From positions 1 through 64,000 of the forward strand of contig NZ_JNVM01000008.1 of NCBI RefSeq assembly GCF_000722545.1: a DNA stretch of 64,000 bases, written 5' to 3'. Under the pieces are notes generated by a model. That model saw nothing but the letters and a program-made list of their open reading frames with translations, did no database searches and was not told the origin of the DNA. Of this stretch, positions 54,106 through 62,288 are shown in pieces (position 1 is the first letter of the stretch; each line of letters starts with the position of its first letter). Made by a program: the position numbers and the translations under genes. The DNA comes from Paenibacillus tyrphae. Its GTDB lineage: Bacteria > Bacillota > Bacilli > Paenibacillales > NBRC-103111.

Positions 54106-55257
54106 TTACAGCCGTACCCGGTTCCCCGCCTGCAAAGGCTCGCCGCTTTCGACAATGATTTGATCGATTGGGAAAATGCCTTCCCGGACGGCGGTCTGGT
54201 TTGCGTTCGCATCGGCGGCCCGAATATAGCTCTTGCGCACATAAAAGCCGTTGCCTAGCGGGCCTTTTCGCTCTTCGATCACATAAACGAATTTCCCTTC
54301 TTGATCCTTGTGGACGGCCTCATTCGAAATCAAAAGCTGCTCGTCCGCCGACACCGATTTTTGCAGCCGGACGGCCGCCCGCTCCCCGCCTTTCAAGCCT
54401 TCGCCCAGAACGGTAATACGTACCGTTTTCGATACCGGAGGGGCGTCCTGCTTCTCCCCCAAGCCGCCTGCCAGTTCCATTTGTGTATCGACGATTTCGT
54501 CGATCCGGCCTTCCATCACTTGGACCGTCTGGTCTTTCACCTCCACCTCGATCTTTTCCCCGACGGACAGAAGCGATGCGAGGTCGGCCGCCACCGGCAC
54601 GGACATTCCGTAACCCAGGCTCGCGTTGGACACGCGGATCACCGGCTGTCCCGGCAGGGAAGGAAGCCCTTCGGTCGCGCGGACGCTCGTAACGATTCCG
54701 TCAAACGGAGCCACAATCTGACGCTGGCCTGCCAAGTCTTCTTGCAGTGCTTGAATCTTGCGTTCGCGGACATCGATGTCGAGCTGCCTCGATTCAATAT
54801 CCCGCTTGGCCTTGTTAATCGCCGTGGAATCCCCGGTCCGGTTCGCTTCGACGAAGCTCTCGAACAACCCTTCCAGCTGCAGCTTTTGCTGCTTCAAGGC
54901 GGTTTGCTCATCCGCAATTTGCCGATCCGCCGGTTTGCTGTCATACGTAATCAGCAGTTGGTCCTTGACGACGGCATCCCCCGCTTTCACATGAATGGCC
55001 TTCACCTTCCAGCCGGTCTCGTTCTTTAGTTCAACTTCCTCCACCGGCTTAAGCATACCGTTCGCTTCGATGCTATGAACCAGCTTTCCCTTAACCGGCG
55101 TTTCCGTCCGTACCTTGGGCAGCGTAATTGCCTGCAGAGTATTGCTAAATAACGTGAGTACGAGCAGCAGAGCGAAGAATGCCCCCGACACCACCACCAT
55201 TTTTCGTTTTTTCCGAGCCTCCGCCAGCTCCATCCCTTGCGGCTCCACCGTATGCAT
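54106..55257 (-). CDS. HlyD/RND-type membrane fusion (adaptor) protein, 383 aa
   Basis: The extracytoplasmic adaptor of an export system. A single N-terminal transmembrane helix (VVVSGAFFALLLVLTLFSNTLQAI, about 21-44) is followed by a lipoyl-like half (VELKNETGWKVKAIHVKAGDAVVKDQLLITYD). A coiled-coil hairpin (about 110-175) follows, then the second lipoyl half (GQRQIVAPFDGIVTSVRATEG) and a beta-barrel. Relatives (YknX-like) normally pair with an ABC exporter of the MacB type. Here it follows two sugar-type permeases by five bases instead. AAGGA is about eight bases before the ATG, inside the previous stop region. Confidence 0.88.
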   Translation of the reverse strand: MHTVEPQGMELAEARKKRKMVVVSGAFFALLLVLTLFSNTLQAITLPKVRTETPVKGKLVHSIEANGMLKPVEEVELKNETGWKVKAIHVKAGDAVVKDQLLITYDSKPADRQIADEQTALKQQKLQLEGLFESFVEANRTGDSTAINKAKRDIESRQLDIDVRERKIQALQEDLAGQRQIVAPFDGIVTSVRATEGLPSLPGQPVIRVSNASLGYGMSVPVAADLASLLSVGEKIEVEVKDQTVQVMEGRIDEIVDTQMELAGGLGEKQDAPPVSKTVRITVLGEGLKGGERAAVRLQKSVSADEQLLISNEAVHKDQEGKFVYVIEERKGPLGNGFYVRKSYIRAADANANQTAVREGIFPIDQIIVESGEPLQAGNRVRL

Positions 55258-55262
55258 CTCTC

Positions 55263-56153
55263 CTATCCTTTAATGCCGGACGACTGGATTCCTCTGATAA
55301 AATAAGACTCCGCATACAAAAACAGCAGAACAACCGGGCTCATGTAGAGCAAAGAAGCGGCAAAGCCTACGCCCCGCGCTCCCTCCTGAATGCTTGCCAA
55401 ATAAACGGATAGCGGATGCCAGAGCGGGTCCTCCAAAAAAATAAGCGGCTGCTCGACCATATTCCAGTAATCTACGAACAGCAAGACCGTCAGCGCCGCC
55501 AATCCCGGCTTCACCAACGGCAGAACGATCGTAAGGAAAATCGTTCCGGCTCCCGCCCCGTCCAGCCGGGCCGCTTCGAGCAGCGGAGCGGGAATGTGCA
55601 GCATGAACTGCCGCAGCAGAAATACGCCGTAGGTCGCGAACACGCCCGGCAAAATAATGGCGGCGACGTTGTTCAAGATGCCGAGCTTATCGGCCATAAT
55701 ATAGTTAGGTACCAGCGTCACCTGAAACGGCATCAGCATCGCCATAATATAAATAAGAAACAACGAGTCCCTGCCGGGAAACCGAAGCATGGCGAAAGCA
55801 TAGGCCGCCAAGGCGGCCACGGCCGTTTGTCCGAATACGATCGGCACGACCATGAGCACGGAGTTCCAGAACAGGAACAAAAACTTCGGAGACTGGATCA
55901 GCACTTTGTCAAATTGCTCTAGCGATATCCAGTCGGGGATGAGCTTTAAATTGACAAATTCGTGTTGTCTCCCAGAATCTGCGCTCAGCATCTTTCCGAG
56001 CAGATCGTAGTTTATGCCGATCTCGCGCTCCGTCATGAGCGAATTCGTAAAGGTGATCCCGATCGGGAACAGCATAACCAGAGCAAAGACGAGCAGCACG
56101 AAAGTCATCAGCCATTTTTGCAGCAACGCCGCTTTCTTCTCCCCCAACCTCAT
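55263..56153 (-). CDS. ABC transporter permease (MalG type), 296 aa
   Basis: A sugar-type permease with WLMTFVLLVFALVMLFPIGITFTNSLM at the N-terminus. The EAA loop PLLEAARLDGAGAGTIFLTIVLPLVKPGLAALT is intact, and the end is LLFLYAESYFIRGIQSSGIKG. The start overlaps the upstream permease stop by four bases (ATGA) with GGAGG eight bases before. There is an extra hydrophilic stretch after TM1 (EIGINYDLLGKMLSADSGRQHEFVNLKLIPDW) of the kind seen in this branch. No ATPase or classical SBP is encoded with it. Confidence 0.9.
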   Translation of the reverse strand: MRLGEKKAALLQKWLMTFVLLVFALVMLFPIGITFTNSLMTEREIGINYDLLGKMLSADSGRQHEFVNLKLIPDWISLEQFDKVLIQSPKFLFLFWNSVLMVVPIVFGQTAVAALAAYAFAMLRFPGRDSLFLIYIMAMLMPFQVTLVPNYIMADKLGILNNVAAIILPGVFATYGVFLLRQFMLHIPAPLLEAARLDGAGAGTIFLTIVLPLVKPGLAALTVLLFVDYWNMVEQPLIFLEDPLWHPLSVYLASIQEGARGVGFAASLLYMSPVVLLFLYAESYFIRGIQSSGIKG

Positions 56154-57019
56154 TCCATAAACCTCCGTAAACCGCGTTCCATCCTGAACAACCCAAGCGC
56201 GATGATCATAATGCAGCCGACCATGAGGCTTGCGGCGGCCGTCAGCTTCTGAATATCGAGCGAAAGAAACATATTGTTCATGTAATGCTGAAGCATATAA
56301 ATACTGTCGTGCGGATAGCCTCCGGCCAACAAGTACGATTCCCTGAACACTTTGAACGAATTCATAATCGACATCAGGACGACGAAAAACATCGTCGGTA
56401 TTAAATAGACAAGGGTAATCCGCAGCTTCGTGAACGGCCCCGCCCCTTCGAGACGGGCAATTTCGTAATAGCTCTCAGGAATCGCTTGAACCCCCGCCAA
56501 AAACAAAATCATGTTGTACCCGATGTTCTTCCATATATAAATCGCCGTGATGACGACGATGGCCCATTCCGATTTCATCCAGTCGATCCGCTGAATCCCG
56601 AAGCGGTGCAGCCACCCGTTGACCGCGCCGTTCCAGTCGAAACCAATTTGCCAAATCAACACAATCGAGGCGACCGGCACGACAAGCGGTAAAATATAGG
56701 CGGTTCGCAGCCATTGGCGAAAAAACACATTTTCGTTCAAAAGCAGCGCCAGCCCTAAAGAAATAGCGACCATCAACGGTACGCTGACGGATGTAAAGAG
56801 AGCGGTGTTCCACGCGGCCTTCCGAAACGAACCGCTGGCCAGCAGCTCCCGATAATTGGCGAGGCCCGCGAAATTTCCGTCCATCGTGCCGTCCATAAAG
56901 GAATAAACAAGCCCCATCGCAAACGGGATCGCATAAAAAAGCGCAAACCCGCCCACGCTCGGCGCAAGGAACAGCATAGCCAGTACCGTGTCTTTCTTGG
57001 AGAATGCGGGTAATTTCAT
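56150..57019 (-). CDS. ABC transporter permease (MalF/UgpA type), 289 aa
   Basis: The partner permease, with TVLAMLFLAPSVGGFALFYAIPFAMGLVYSFMDG at the N-terminus and six predicted helices. The EAA loop ESYYEIARLEGAGPFTKLRITLVYLIPTMFF is intact. GGAGG is five bases before the ATG at 57019; a four-codon longer frame is not supported. It lies 78 bases after a low-complexity lipoprotein gene in the slot where an SBP gene is normally found. Confidence 0.9.
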   Translation of the reverse strand: MKLPAFSKKDTVLAMLFLAPSVGGFALFYAIPFAMGLVYSFMDGTMDGNFAGLANYRELLASGSFRKAAWNTALFTSVSVPLMVAISLGLALLLNENVFFRQWLRTAYILPLVVPVASIVLIWQIGFDWNGAVNGWLHRFGIQRIDWMKSEWAIVVITAIYIWKNIGYNMILFLAGVQAIPESYYEIARLEGAGPFTKLRITLVYLIPTMFFVVLMSIMNSFKVFRESYLLAGGYPHDSIYMLQHYMNNMFLSLDIQKLTAAASLMVGCIMIIALGLFRMERGLRRFME

Positions 57020-57097
57020 GCTTGCCTCCATGCCAAACGCGGGAAAGCCAACGGCGCCCCCGCGTCCATGCCCTTTATTCGTTCAAGATTCCCCTGT

Positions 57098-57676
57098 TTA
57101 CGACGACGTCGCAGGCGCGGAACCTGCCGGCAACTTATCTGTTCCGGATGGCGTCGCTTCCGCCGGAGCTTTGCTCCCCCTCACCGGCCCGGATTCGGAC
57201 GATGGCTTGCGTTCCGACGCCGCGTTTCTGTCTGATGACGGCGCCGCTCCCGGAGAAACCGCAGTACCTTGTGACTCCGCTGCTCTCGGAGAAGACTTGC
57301 TGTCTGCGGAAGCCCTGCTCTCCGCCGTTCCTTTGCTTTCCGTCGGCGCTTTTGCATCCGAAGACGCTACAACCCCAGACGACGCTCCACCTCCGGGCGA
57401 TGCGCCAGTAGCTGCCGTGCCTCCTGCTGGCGATTTCTCATCGTTCGTCCCTTTATCTCCGACGGCCGTTTTATCGGCGGTGGAGGTTTTATCCTCCGAC
57501 AGCGTCTTGCTCTCGGTCGATGTCTTGCCCTCCGTCGATGAACCGTCCTGCTGTCCGGTCTTCGTCTGATTTGCAGAGCTGCCTCCCTTGTTACCTTGCT
57601 TAACGGCACCGCTGCTGCAAGCGGCCAACATCGCGATTAAGGTGAAGCTGAGCAGTATGACTCCTGTTTTTTTCAT
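57098..57676 (-). CDS. Low-complexity Ser/Ala/Lys-rich lipoprotein, 192 aa
   Basis: The signal MKKTGVILLSFTLIAMLAAC is followed by a lipobox Cys (LAAC). The whole mature protein is a low-complexity, presumably disordered chain with runs of Ser-Glu-Ser-Lys, Ala-Ser-Ser-Asp and Gly-Gly motifs. It has no recognisable folded domain. The ATG at 57676 has AAAGGAG about eleven bases upstream. It stands first in the operon with two permeases and the HlyD-like gene. It may be a tether or spacer, or the remnant head of an SBP. Function unknown. Confidence 0.75.
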   Translation of the reverse strand: MKKTGVILLSFTLIAMLAACSSGAVKQGNKGGSSANQTKTGQQDGSSTEGKTSTESKTLSEDKTSTADKTAVGDKGTNDEKSPAGGTAATGASPGGGASSGVVASSDAKAPTESKGTAESRASADSKSSPRAAESQGTAVSPGAAPSSDRNAASERKPSSESGPVRGSKAPAEATPSGTDKLPAGSAPATSS

Positions 57677-57922
57677 CTGGTCTCTCACTCCTTTGTTATT
57701 GTCCATGCCTATGCTTAGTTATAAATGGAGGATGTAACGAAAACTTCTCCGAGTTGTAAACAAAATGTAACGGAGATGGACAACTTGGTACAAAATCCAG
57801 TAATTTAGCCGGTTCTCAGGCTCTTAGAGTGAACAATGCATGAGAAGTTTGACTATAGTTTGACATCATTTTTGTGGGCAACTTGTGGAAAGCGATACTT
57901 TGGAATTAAAGTTGAAAAACGC

Positions 57923-57965
57923 AAAAAGTCCCTGACCAGTCTGATTACTGGCCGGGACTATTTTT
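57923..57965. terminator. Terminator after the secreted 149-aa protein gene
   Basis: AAAAAGTCCC with inner CCAGT pairs with ACTGG and GGGACTATTTTT. T-runs occur on both strands. A 61-codon forward frame across it is not a gene. The rest of 57677-58005 shows nothing else. Confidence 0.85.
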
Positions 57966-58005
57966 GTCCTTTCTTAAATTCCAACAAATCTCCTATTCCT
58001 GCGAA

Positions 58006-58455
58006 TTATTTGGTAAAATAAATATTAACACTTCCAGTTCCAGATATACCCGGGGATGATTCATCAAAACTTTCTCTGCTGTAGTTAGTAACTTTAATAT
58101 AATATTCTGCTCCAGCCTTGGCCTTCCAGTAATCAGAAGTGCCAGAGTCCCCGGTAACGTGGAAATCATCCAACCTTGTCGTTTTTCCATCAACTACTTC
58201 ATAGACTCTATAATAGAAATCAGTGAACTTTTTGCTGTATTGATCGATATCCAGGTTTATTCTGGAATAACCTCTTGGTGTACTAACAGTGGGAGACACC
58301 CACGTTTCACGGGAGTCTAAACTGTAAGAATGCCTCCCTGCGAGTTCTTGTTGAGATGTGTTCTTCACATTAGTACCTGTTGCATCCGCAGCAAATGCTG
58401 GGGTTGCTGAAACCACCATTGCCAAAACCGCAACTGCAACAACCGCTTTTTTCAT
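58006..58455 (-). CDS. Small secreted protein of unknown function, 149 aa
   Basis: A Sec signal peptide (MKKAVVAVAVLAMVVSATPAFAADA, cleavage near residue 23) leads a roughly 126-residue mature protein rich in Ser, Thr and Tyr. It has a beta-rich pattern (FTDFYYRVYEVVDGKTTRLDDFHVTGDSGTSDYWKAKAGAEYYIKVTNYS). The phrase YWKAKAGAEYYIKVTNYS looks like the closing strands of an extracellular beta-sandwich. AAGGAGG stands seven bases before the ATG. No family was recognised. A strong terminator follows. Confidence 0.8.
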   Translation of the reverse strand: MKKAVVAVAVLAMVVSATPAFAADATGTNVKNTSQQELAGRHSYSLDSRETWVSPTVSTPRGYSRINLDIDQYSKKFTDFYYRVYEVVDGKTTRLDDFHVTGDSGTSDYWKAKAGAEYYIKVTNYSRESFDESSPGISGTGSVNIYFTK

Positions 58456-58678
58456 ACCAAACCCTCCTTGAAATAAGTTAGTTCAGAATGTCTGAACAAT
58501 ACCAATCATACAATATTTTCCCATTAATGTATGATCTTTGGATTATCTGGCAGAAAAGCGGCATTATCCTGTACAAAATAAGTCGACTTTCAAAAAAAAA
58601 CTTGTCGGATGCATTTAATTGCTGTGATGCTGCTGCAACTCTTCTGTAATTTCTCTTATGTACCACTGTAGCTTCTCA

Positions 58679-58963
58679 CTAATAACCGCCCTCGCTTCCT
58701 CGCAGGCCCAGTCCTACCATAAACTCGCCATACATGACTAACGTGCTAAACAACTTGGCATTCGGCAAAGCAAAATGGTTCCGGAACTCCACCTATCCCG
58801 GATAAAGCGGATGATTCGATCCTGTCTCCAATATGGGTTTGGCAACCGCTCCTTTTAAAAAGCCGCTCGCATCAAACGGATTTGCGCCTGTCAGCTTGCC
58901 CCTACCTGCGCTCAACCATTTCCAGCCGATATACAATCGAACGAGCGTCAAAGCGACGGCTGC
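58679..58963 (-). pseudogene. DoxX-family membrane protein pseudogene
   Basis: The reverse frame reads AVALTLVRLYIGWKWLSAG, GKLTGANPFDASGFLKGAVAKP, then NHPLYPG, stop, VEFRNHFALPNAKLFSTLVMYGEFMVGLGL. This is the DoxX pattern (YIGWKWLSAG, TGANPFDASGFLKGA, FALPNAKLFSTLVMYGEFMVGLGL). An in-frame TAG replaces an expected Trp (one-base TGG to TAG change). The final helix is missing and the 5' end has no start. The gene is dead. The rest of 58456-59041 shows nothing else. Confidence 0.75.
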
Positions 58964-59041
58964 ATGATACTGAAGTCTTCAATCATATCAGCGCCCATGT
59001 TCGATACGAGAATCGATATAATTGCCTGGCTATACCAGAGC

Positions 59042-59089
59042 AAAATGGCGATCGCTCCCGGTTCTATACCGTAGAGCGATCGCCATTTT
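59042..59089. terminator. Strong hairpin terminator after the amidase gene
   Basis: AAAATGGCGATCGCT (59042-59056) and AGCGATCGCCATTTT (59075-59089) form a perfect 15-bp stem with A/T flanks. It follows the reverse-strand amidase stop. Confidence 0.8.
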
Positions 59090-59107
59090 GTCAGATAAAC
59101 AGTTCTT

Positions 59108-60019
59108 TTATAGCATGGACAGCACGGCTTTTGGAACTTTACAAACGACGCTGTAGGCGGGGTTGAACACATTGGCCACCTCGTATTCCACAGCCTGGCC
59201 CAGGAGCAGGCTTGCTTCCGAGGCAGTCAGGCCGTAGTCTTTCGTCAGCATAGCCAGCATTTCCGTCGTTGCATGCTGCAGCGCTTGATCAAGCGGCCTG
59301 GCGTTGCCGATGCAAAACCAGTGCGTGTCCGATTCGCCTCGCGGCCAACCGATCGTTTTCCCCTTCAATACCTGAACAGTGAAACGGACGTCGAGCGATA
59401 TTTCCACACCGGTGCCTACAATTTCCCCGCAGCCTTGAACGGCATGCCCGTCCCCAAGATGGAAGAGCGCCCCCTCCGCAAAAACCGGAAAATAGACGGT
59501 AACACCGGCTACAAGGCCTTTATAATCCATATTCCCGCCGTATTCCCCGCTCGTTGCCGTTGAAATCGCCTGATCTTTTGGAGGAGCAACGCCAAAGCAG
59601 CCCAGAAACGGACGCGCTTCCAGCTTCAATCCGGCCAAACCGGACGTCGGCTTTTCCAAAACAACCAAAGCTTGCTCAGCGTCCACAGACCAACGCACAA
59701 TGTCGAGTGGCGGCAAAGCTGCGACAGCTAATGGATCGACAACGTTCGGCGCCAGCACGTTGAACGTCCAGCCCCAATCCCGGCTCGGCACCATCGACTC
59801 AAGCCGTACGGCAAGCGTATCGCCGGGCTGCGCCCCTTCCACATAGAATGGTCCCGTCATCGGATTGCCGCGCCCGGCCACGCTTTCCCCTCGGTAGTCC
59901 CAGCCTCTGGCGTCTACTGTGGAGGTCACGACGGAATCGCCGTCGGCAATTTTGAGTACGGGCTCGTGCGCCCCTATGGTGTTATGGTAATGTTTGGGTT
60001 GAAAGTGGTGTACAGCCAT
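59108..60019 (-). CDS. Acetamidase/formamidase family protein, 303 aa
   Basis: A FmdA_AmdA family hydrolase expected to release ammonia from short amides such as formamide or acetamide. Typical motifs are NPMTGPFYVEGAQPGDTLAVRLESM near the N-terminus and RPFLGCFGVAPPKDQAISTATSGEYGGNMDYKGLVAGVTVYFPVFAEGALFHLGDGHAVQGCGEIVGTGVE, which holds the metal-binding HLGDGHAVQGDGE-like region (here GCGE). AAAGGAGG stands seven bases before the ATG. It is monocistronic with its own terminator. Upstream is the tail of a lost MFS gene. Confidence 0.9.
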   Translation of the reverse strand: MAVHHFQPKHYHNTIGAHEPVLKIADGDSVVTSTVDARGWDYRGESVAGRGNPMTGPFYVEGAQPGDTLAVRLESMVPSRDWGWTFNVLAPNVVDPLAVAALPPLDIVRWSVDAEQALVVLEKPTSGLAGLKLEARPFLGCFGVAPPKDQAISTATSGEYGGNMDYKGLVAGVTVYFPVFAEGALFHLGDGHAVQGCGEIVGTGVEISLDVRFTVQVLKGKTIGWPRGESDTHWFCIGNARPLDQALQHATTEMLAMLTKDYGLTASEASLLLGQAVEYEVANVFNPAYSVVCKVPKAVLSML

Positions 60020-60032
60020 CGTTTCGCCTCCT

Positions 60033-60197
60033 TTAGATCGAGGAATTTCCCTTGACTATTACATTGCTTGAGAGCATCGACAATTTTGGTATTTTCAGTA
60101 TAAGGGTAACCGCTAACAGCATGCAACCGTTAATGGCGAACACAATCGTGATGGACATTTGCGAAGATCGACTTTGCATCAGACTTGTGAAAAAACA
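60033..60197 (-). pseudogene. 3' remnant of an MFS transporter gene
   Basis: The reverse frame reads FFTSLMQSRSSQMSITIVFAINGCMLLAVTLILKIPKL, then a short tail and a TAA at 60033-60035. This looks like the end of an MFS protein, including its last transmembrane segment. There is no start, and upstream the frame meets a stop next to the AT-rich block. The rest of the gene seems to have been removed when that block arrived. Confidence 0.5.
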
Positions 60198-60207
60198 TTA
60201 GTTCAAC

Positions 60208-61032
60208 TTATATAGAACCATACGCCTGCCATCCGCTTCCCCTGTCCTCTCGTTCCCACGCCTGGTTTTCTGAAATGGTTTCTTTAAATATTTTTTTAAA
60301 AGAAGGTTTCCATTCTGACAAATCCTGATAAACAAACGTTATATTGTCACATATTTTATCTGCAACTTCGTACATATCTTTTATATCATTAGCCGTAAAT
60401 AATATATATCCTTTGCGTTGAGTACTCTCTACAATAGTTGGTATGGTGTCGCCCTCTTTTACTAATAGATCAATTAATACGACCTCGGATATGTTAGCTA
60501 ACCCTTTATACTTGATTTCTTTTAAGCAACCTGGTTTTGGAATCAAGCTTAAAGACATAGCTTAATACTATCTTTTTTGTTCAAAAATTCATCAATGTCT
60601 TTTATGTTGTTGCAAACTATCGAATCTATCGAAAAGTCTTTGCCTGCTAGAATTTCACGCATCATGTCTTTATTGCGGGTTATCATATTAGCGTTGAAAG
60701 AAAATCCTTTAACATTAAAAATCTTTGCAATTATGGAAGCCGTATCTAAGGCTACTTCGTTGAAAGATACAACCACATCAAACGGTTTCTCTTTGTACAA
60801 TTTTTCAGCATAGTACACACACACGGGTATGTTTGTTGTGTCTATTTTCTTTGTTATAGAAACACTTTTCTAAGATCGTTCCATCGAAATATATGTGTTT
60901 AGTGTAAGACCCTATATACGAAACAGTATACCCCCTGTCTAAAGCATCTTGTATAGGCTTTGTCCATCCCCCTATAAATAAAACGTGTGGTGTATTTTCT
61001 ATGTCAGTTCCTTTTAATACCTTATACATCAT
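60208..61032 (-). pseudogene. ATP-grasp ligase pseudogene (frameshift plus internal deletion)
   Basis: The N-terminal domain (VLFIGGWTKPIQDALDRGYTVSYIGSY) continues after a one-frame shift at a (GT)5 tract (60814-60823) into YYAEKLYKEKPFDVVVSFNEVALDTASIIAKIFNVKGFSFNANMITRNKDMMREIL. A second frame change near 60550 jumps to what looks like the C-terminal end of an ATP-grasp enzyme (LIPKPGCLKEIKYKG, VVLIDLLVKEGDTIPTIVESTQRKGYILFTA). The catalytic core of roughly 200 residues is missing. The last 15-20 codons (AWEREDRGSGWQAYGSI) are GC-rich, unlike the rest, and mark the junction. AAAGGAG precedes the ATG at 61032. Confidence 0.7.
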
Positions 61033-61043
61033 AATCATCTCCT

Positions 61044-62288
61044 TTAAATTGAACTCGTATATTCAATGTTGGTTCCTTTTAATACGCCTCGCCTTAACAA
61101 CATTATTAAACACAATGTTGTTCCGAAGCCCCCTATAAATAACGTAGTTTGAAGCCCAAATATAGAAACTAAAAATGCACTAGCAAAACTTCCTAATGCC
61201 CAAGCTCCCCAATTAAGCGTACGCTGTACAGCGTTTACTCTGCCTAGCATGTGACTTGGTGAGGCAAGTTGTCGTATGGTTGCAGCGTAAGGGGCAAATA
61301 CACCTTCTCCCATACCATGTATGATACTTACAGCCACTATACCGTAAACGGTTCCCAAATATCCCATTATGGGTATAAAGGACAGACCTATAACTGATAC
61401 AGTAGCGCTATAAATAAGCATTTTTGTATTATTAATTTGTTGACTTTTTTTTATGAGTATCGTATTGCCTATTAAAAATCCCACCGCTGCCGAACCTACA
61501 ACAAAGCCTATTTCAAGTTCAGATAGACCCATTACCTTATAAAGGAATATTACTAAAATGCTATTTAGAATGTATTTAAAAAAACCGTAAACAGCGCCAC
61601 AGCTTACAATTGGTTCCAATACAGGGTGGTTTTTAAAATATATCAAACCTTCATATATGTTTTTATATATGGATTTTATATTTACGTTTTTTAAAGAGCC
61701 CTCTGTATGCGGTGTAAACCTTGAAATAAATAATACACACGCAAAACAAACAAAATACGTTACTGCGTCAACAGTGAATGAGCCTGTTAATCCAACTAGA
61801 GTAATAACGATTCCTGCTAGCATAGGACCAGTTACTATAGCAAGAGACTCCGAAAGGGCTAGTTGAGCATTTCCTTTTTTTAAGTTGTCTTTATCTGTTA
61901 ATATTTCCGGTAAGAAAGAAGGAATTGCAATGTTGTAAAACGTGGTAAATATTCCATTTAAAAACATGAGAAACACCAATAAAGGGAACGTTATTTCATT
62001 TGTTACAGCCAGTATGAATACTGATAAAAATAAAACGCCTTGACATATACCACAAATTAGCAAAACCTTTTTTCTATGAAGGATGTCTATCAAAGCACCG
62101 GCTACTAATCCGAAAATTAGGTAGGGTATGAATATAACCCCACGAAGCAAGGCAGCATTCGCCTCACTTGTTTTTAGCACCTCTAATGCAAAAAGAGGCA
62201 AAGCTACTACTGTAAGCTGGGTACCTAACAAACTTATAGACTGTCCTAGCCAAAGCTTGTAAAAATTAAAATATTTTTTATTTTTCAT
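61044..62288 (-). CDS. MFS transporter (EntS/macrolide-efflux-like), 414 aa
   Basis: A 12-helix exporter of the MFS_3 (EntS/MefA-like) group. It shows FYKLWLGQSISLLGTQLTVVALPLFALEVLKTSEANAALLRGVIFIPYLIFGLVAGALIDILHRKKVLLICG with motif A (GALIDILHRKKV), and LALSESLAIVTGPMLAGIVITLVG. AT-rich codon use differs from the genes left of 60 kb. The start overlaps the radical SAM gene by 11 bases, with GAGGTG four bases before the ATG. A 28-base near-repeat links its 3' end to the start of the following ATP-grasp gene. Confidence 0.88.
   Translation of the reverse strand: MKNKKYFNFYKLWLGQSISLLGTQLTVVALPLFALEVLKTSEANAALLRGVIFIPYLIFGLVAGALIDILHRKKVLLICGICQGVLFLSVFILAVTNEITFPLLVFLMFLNGIFTTFYNIAIPSFLPEILTDKDNLKKGNAQLALSESLAIVTGPMLAGIVITLVGLTGSFTVDAVTYFVCFACVLFISRFTPHTEGSLKNVNIKSIYKNIYEGLIYFKNHPVLEPIVSCGAVYGFFKYILNSILVIFLYKVMGLSELEIGFVVGSAAVGFLIGNTILIKKSQQINNTKMLIYSATVSVIGLSFIPIMGYLGTVYGIVAVSIIHGMGEGVFAPYAATIRQLASPSHMLGRVNAVQRTLNWGAWALGSFASAFLVSIFGLQTTLFIGGFGTTLCLIMLLRRGVLKGTNIEYTSSI

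Noticed and set aside
57836..58021. 61-codon forward frame
   Set aside because: It runs through a strong terminator hairpin and shows no conserved features.
58948..59172. 74-codon reverse frame between DoxX relic and amidase
   Set aside because: It spans the amidase terminator hairpin and has no recognisable domain.
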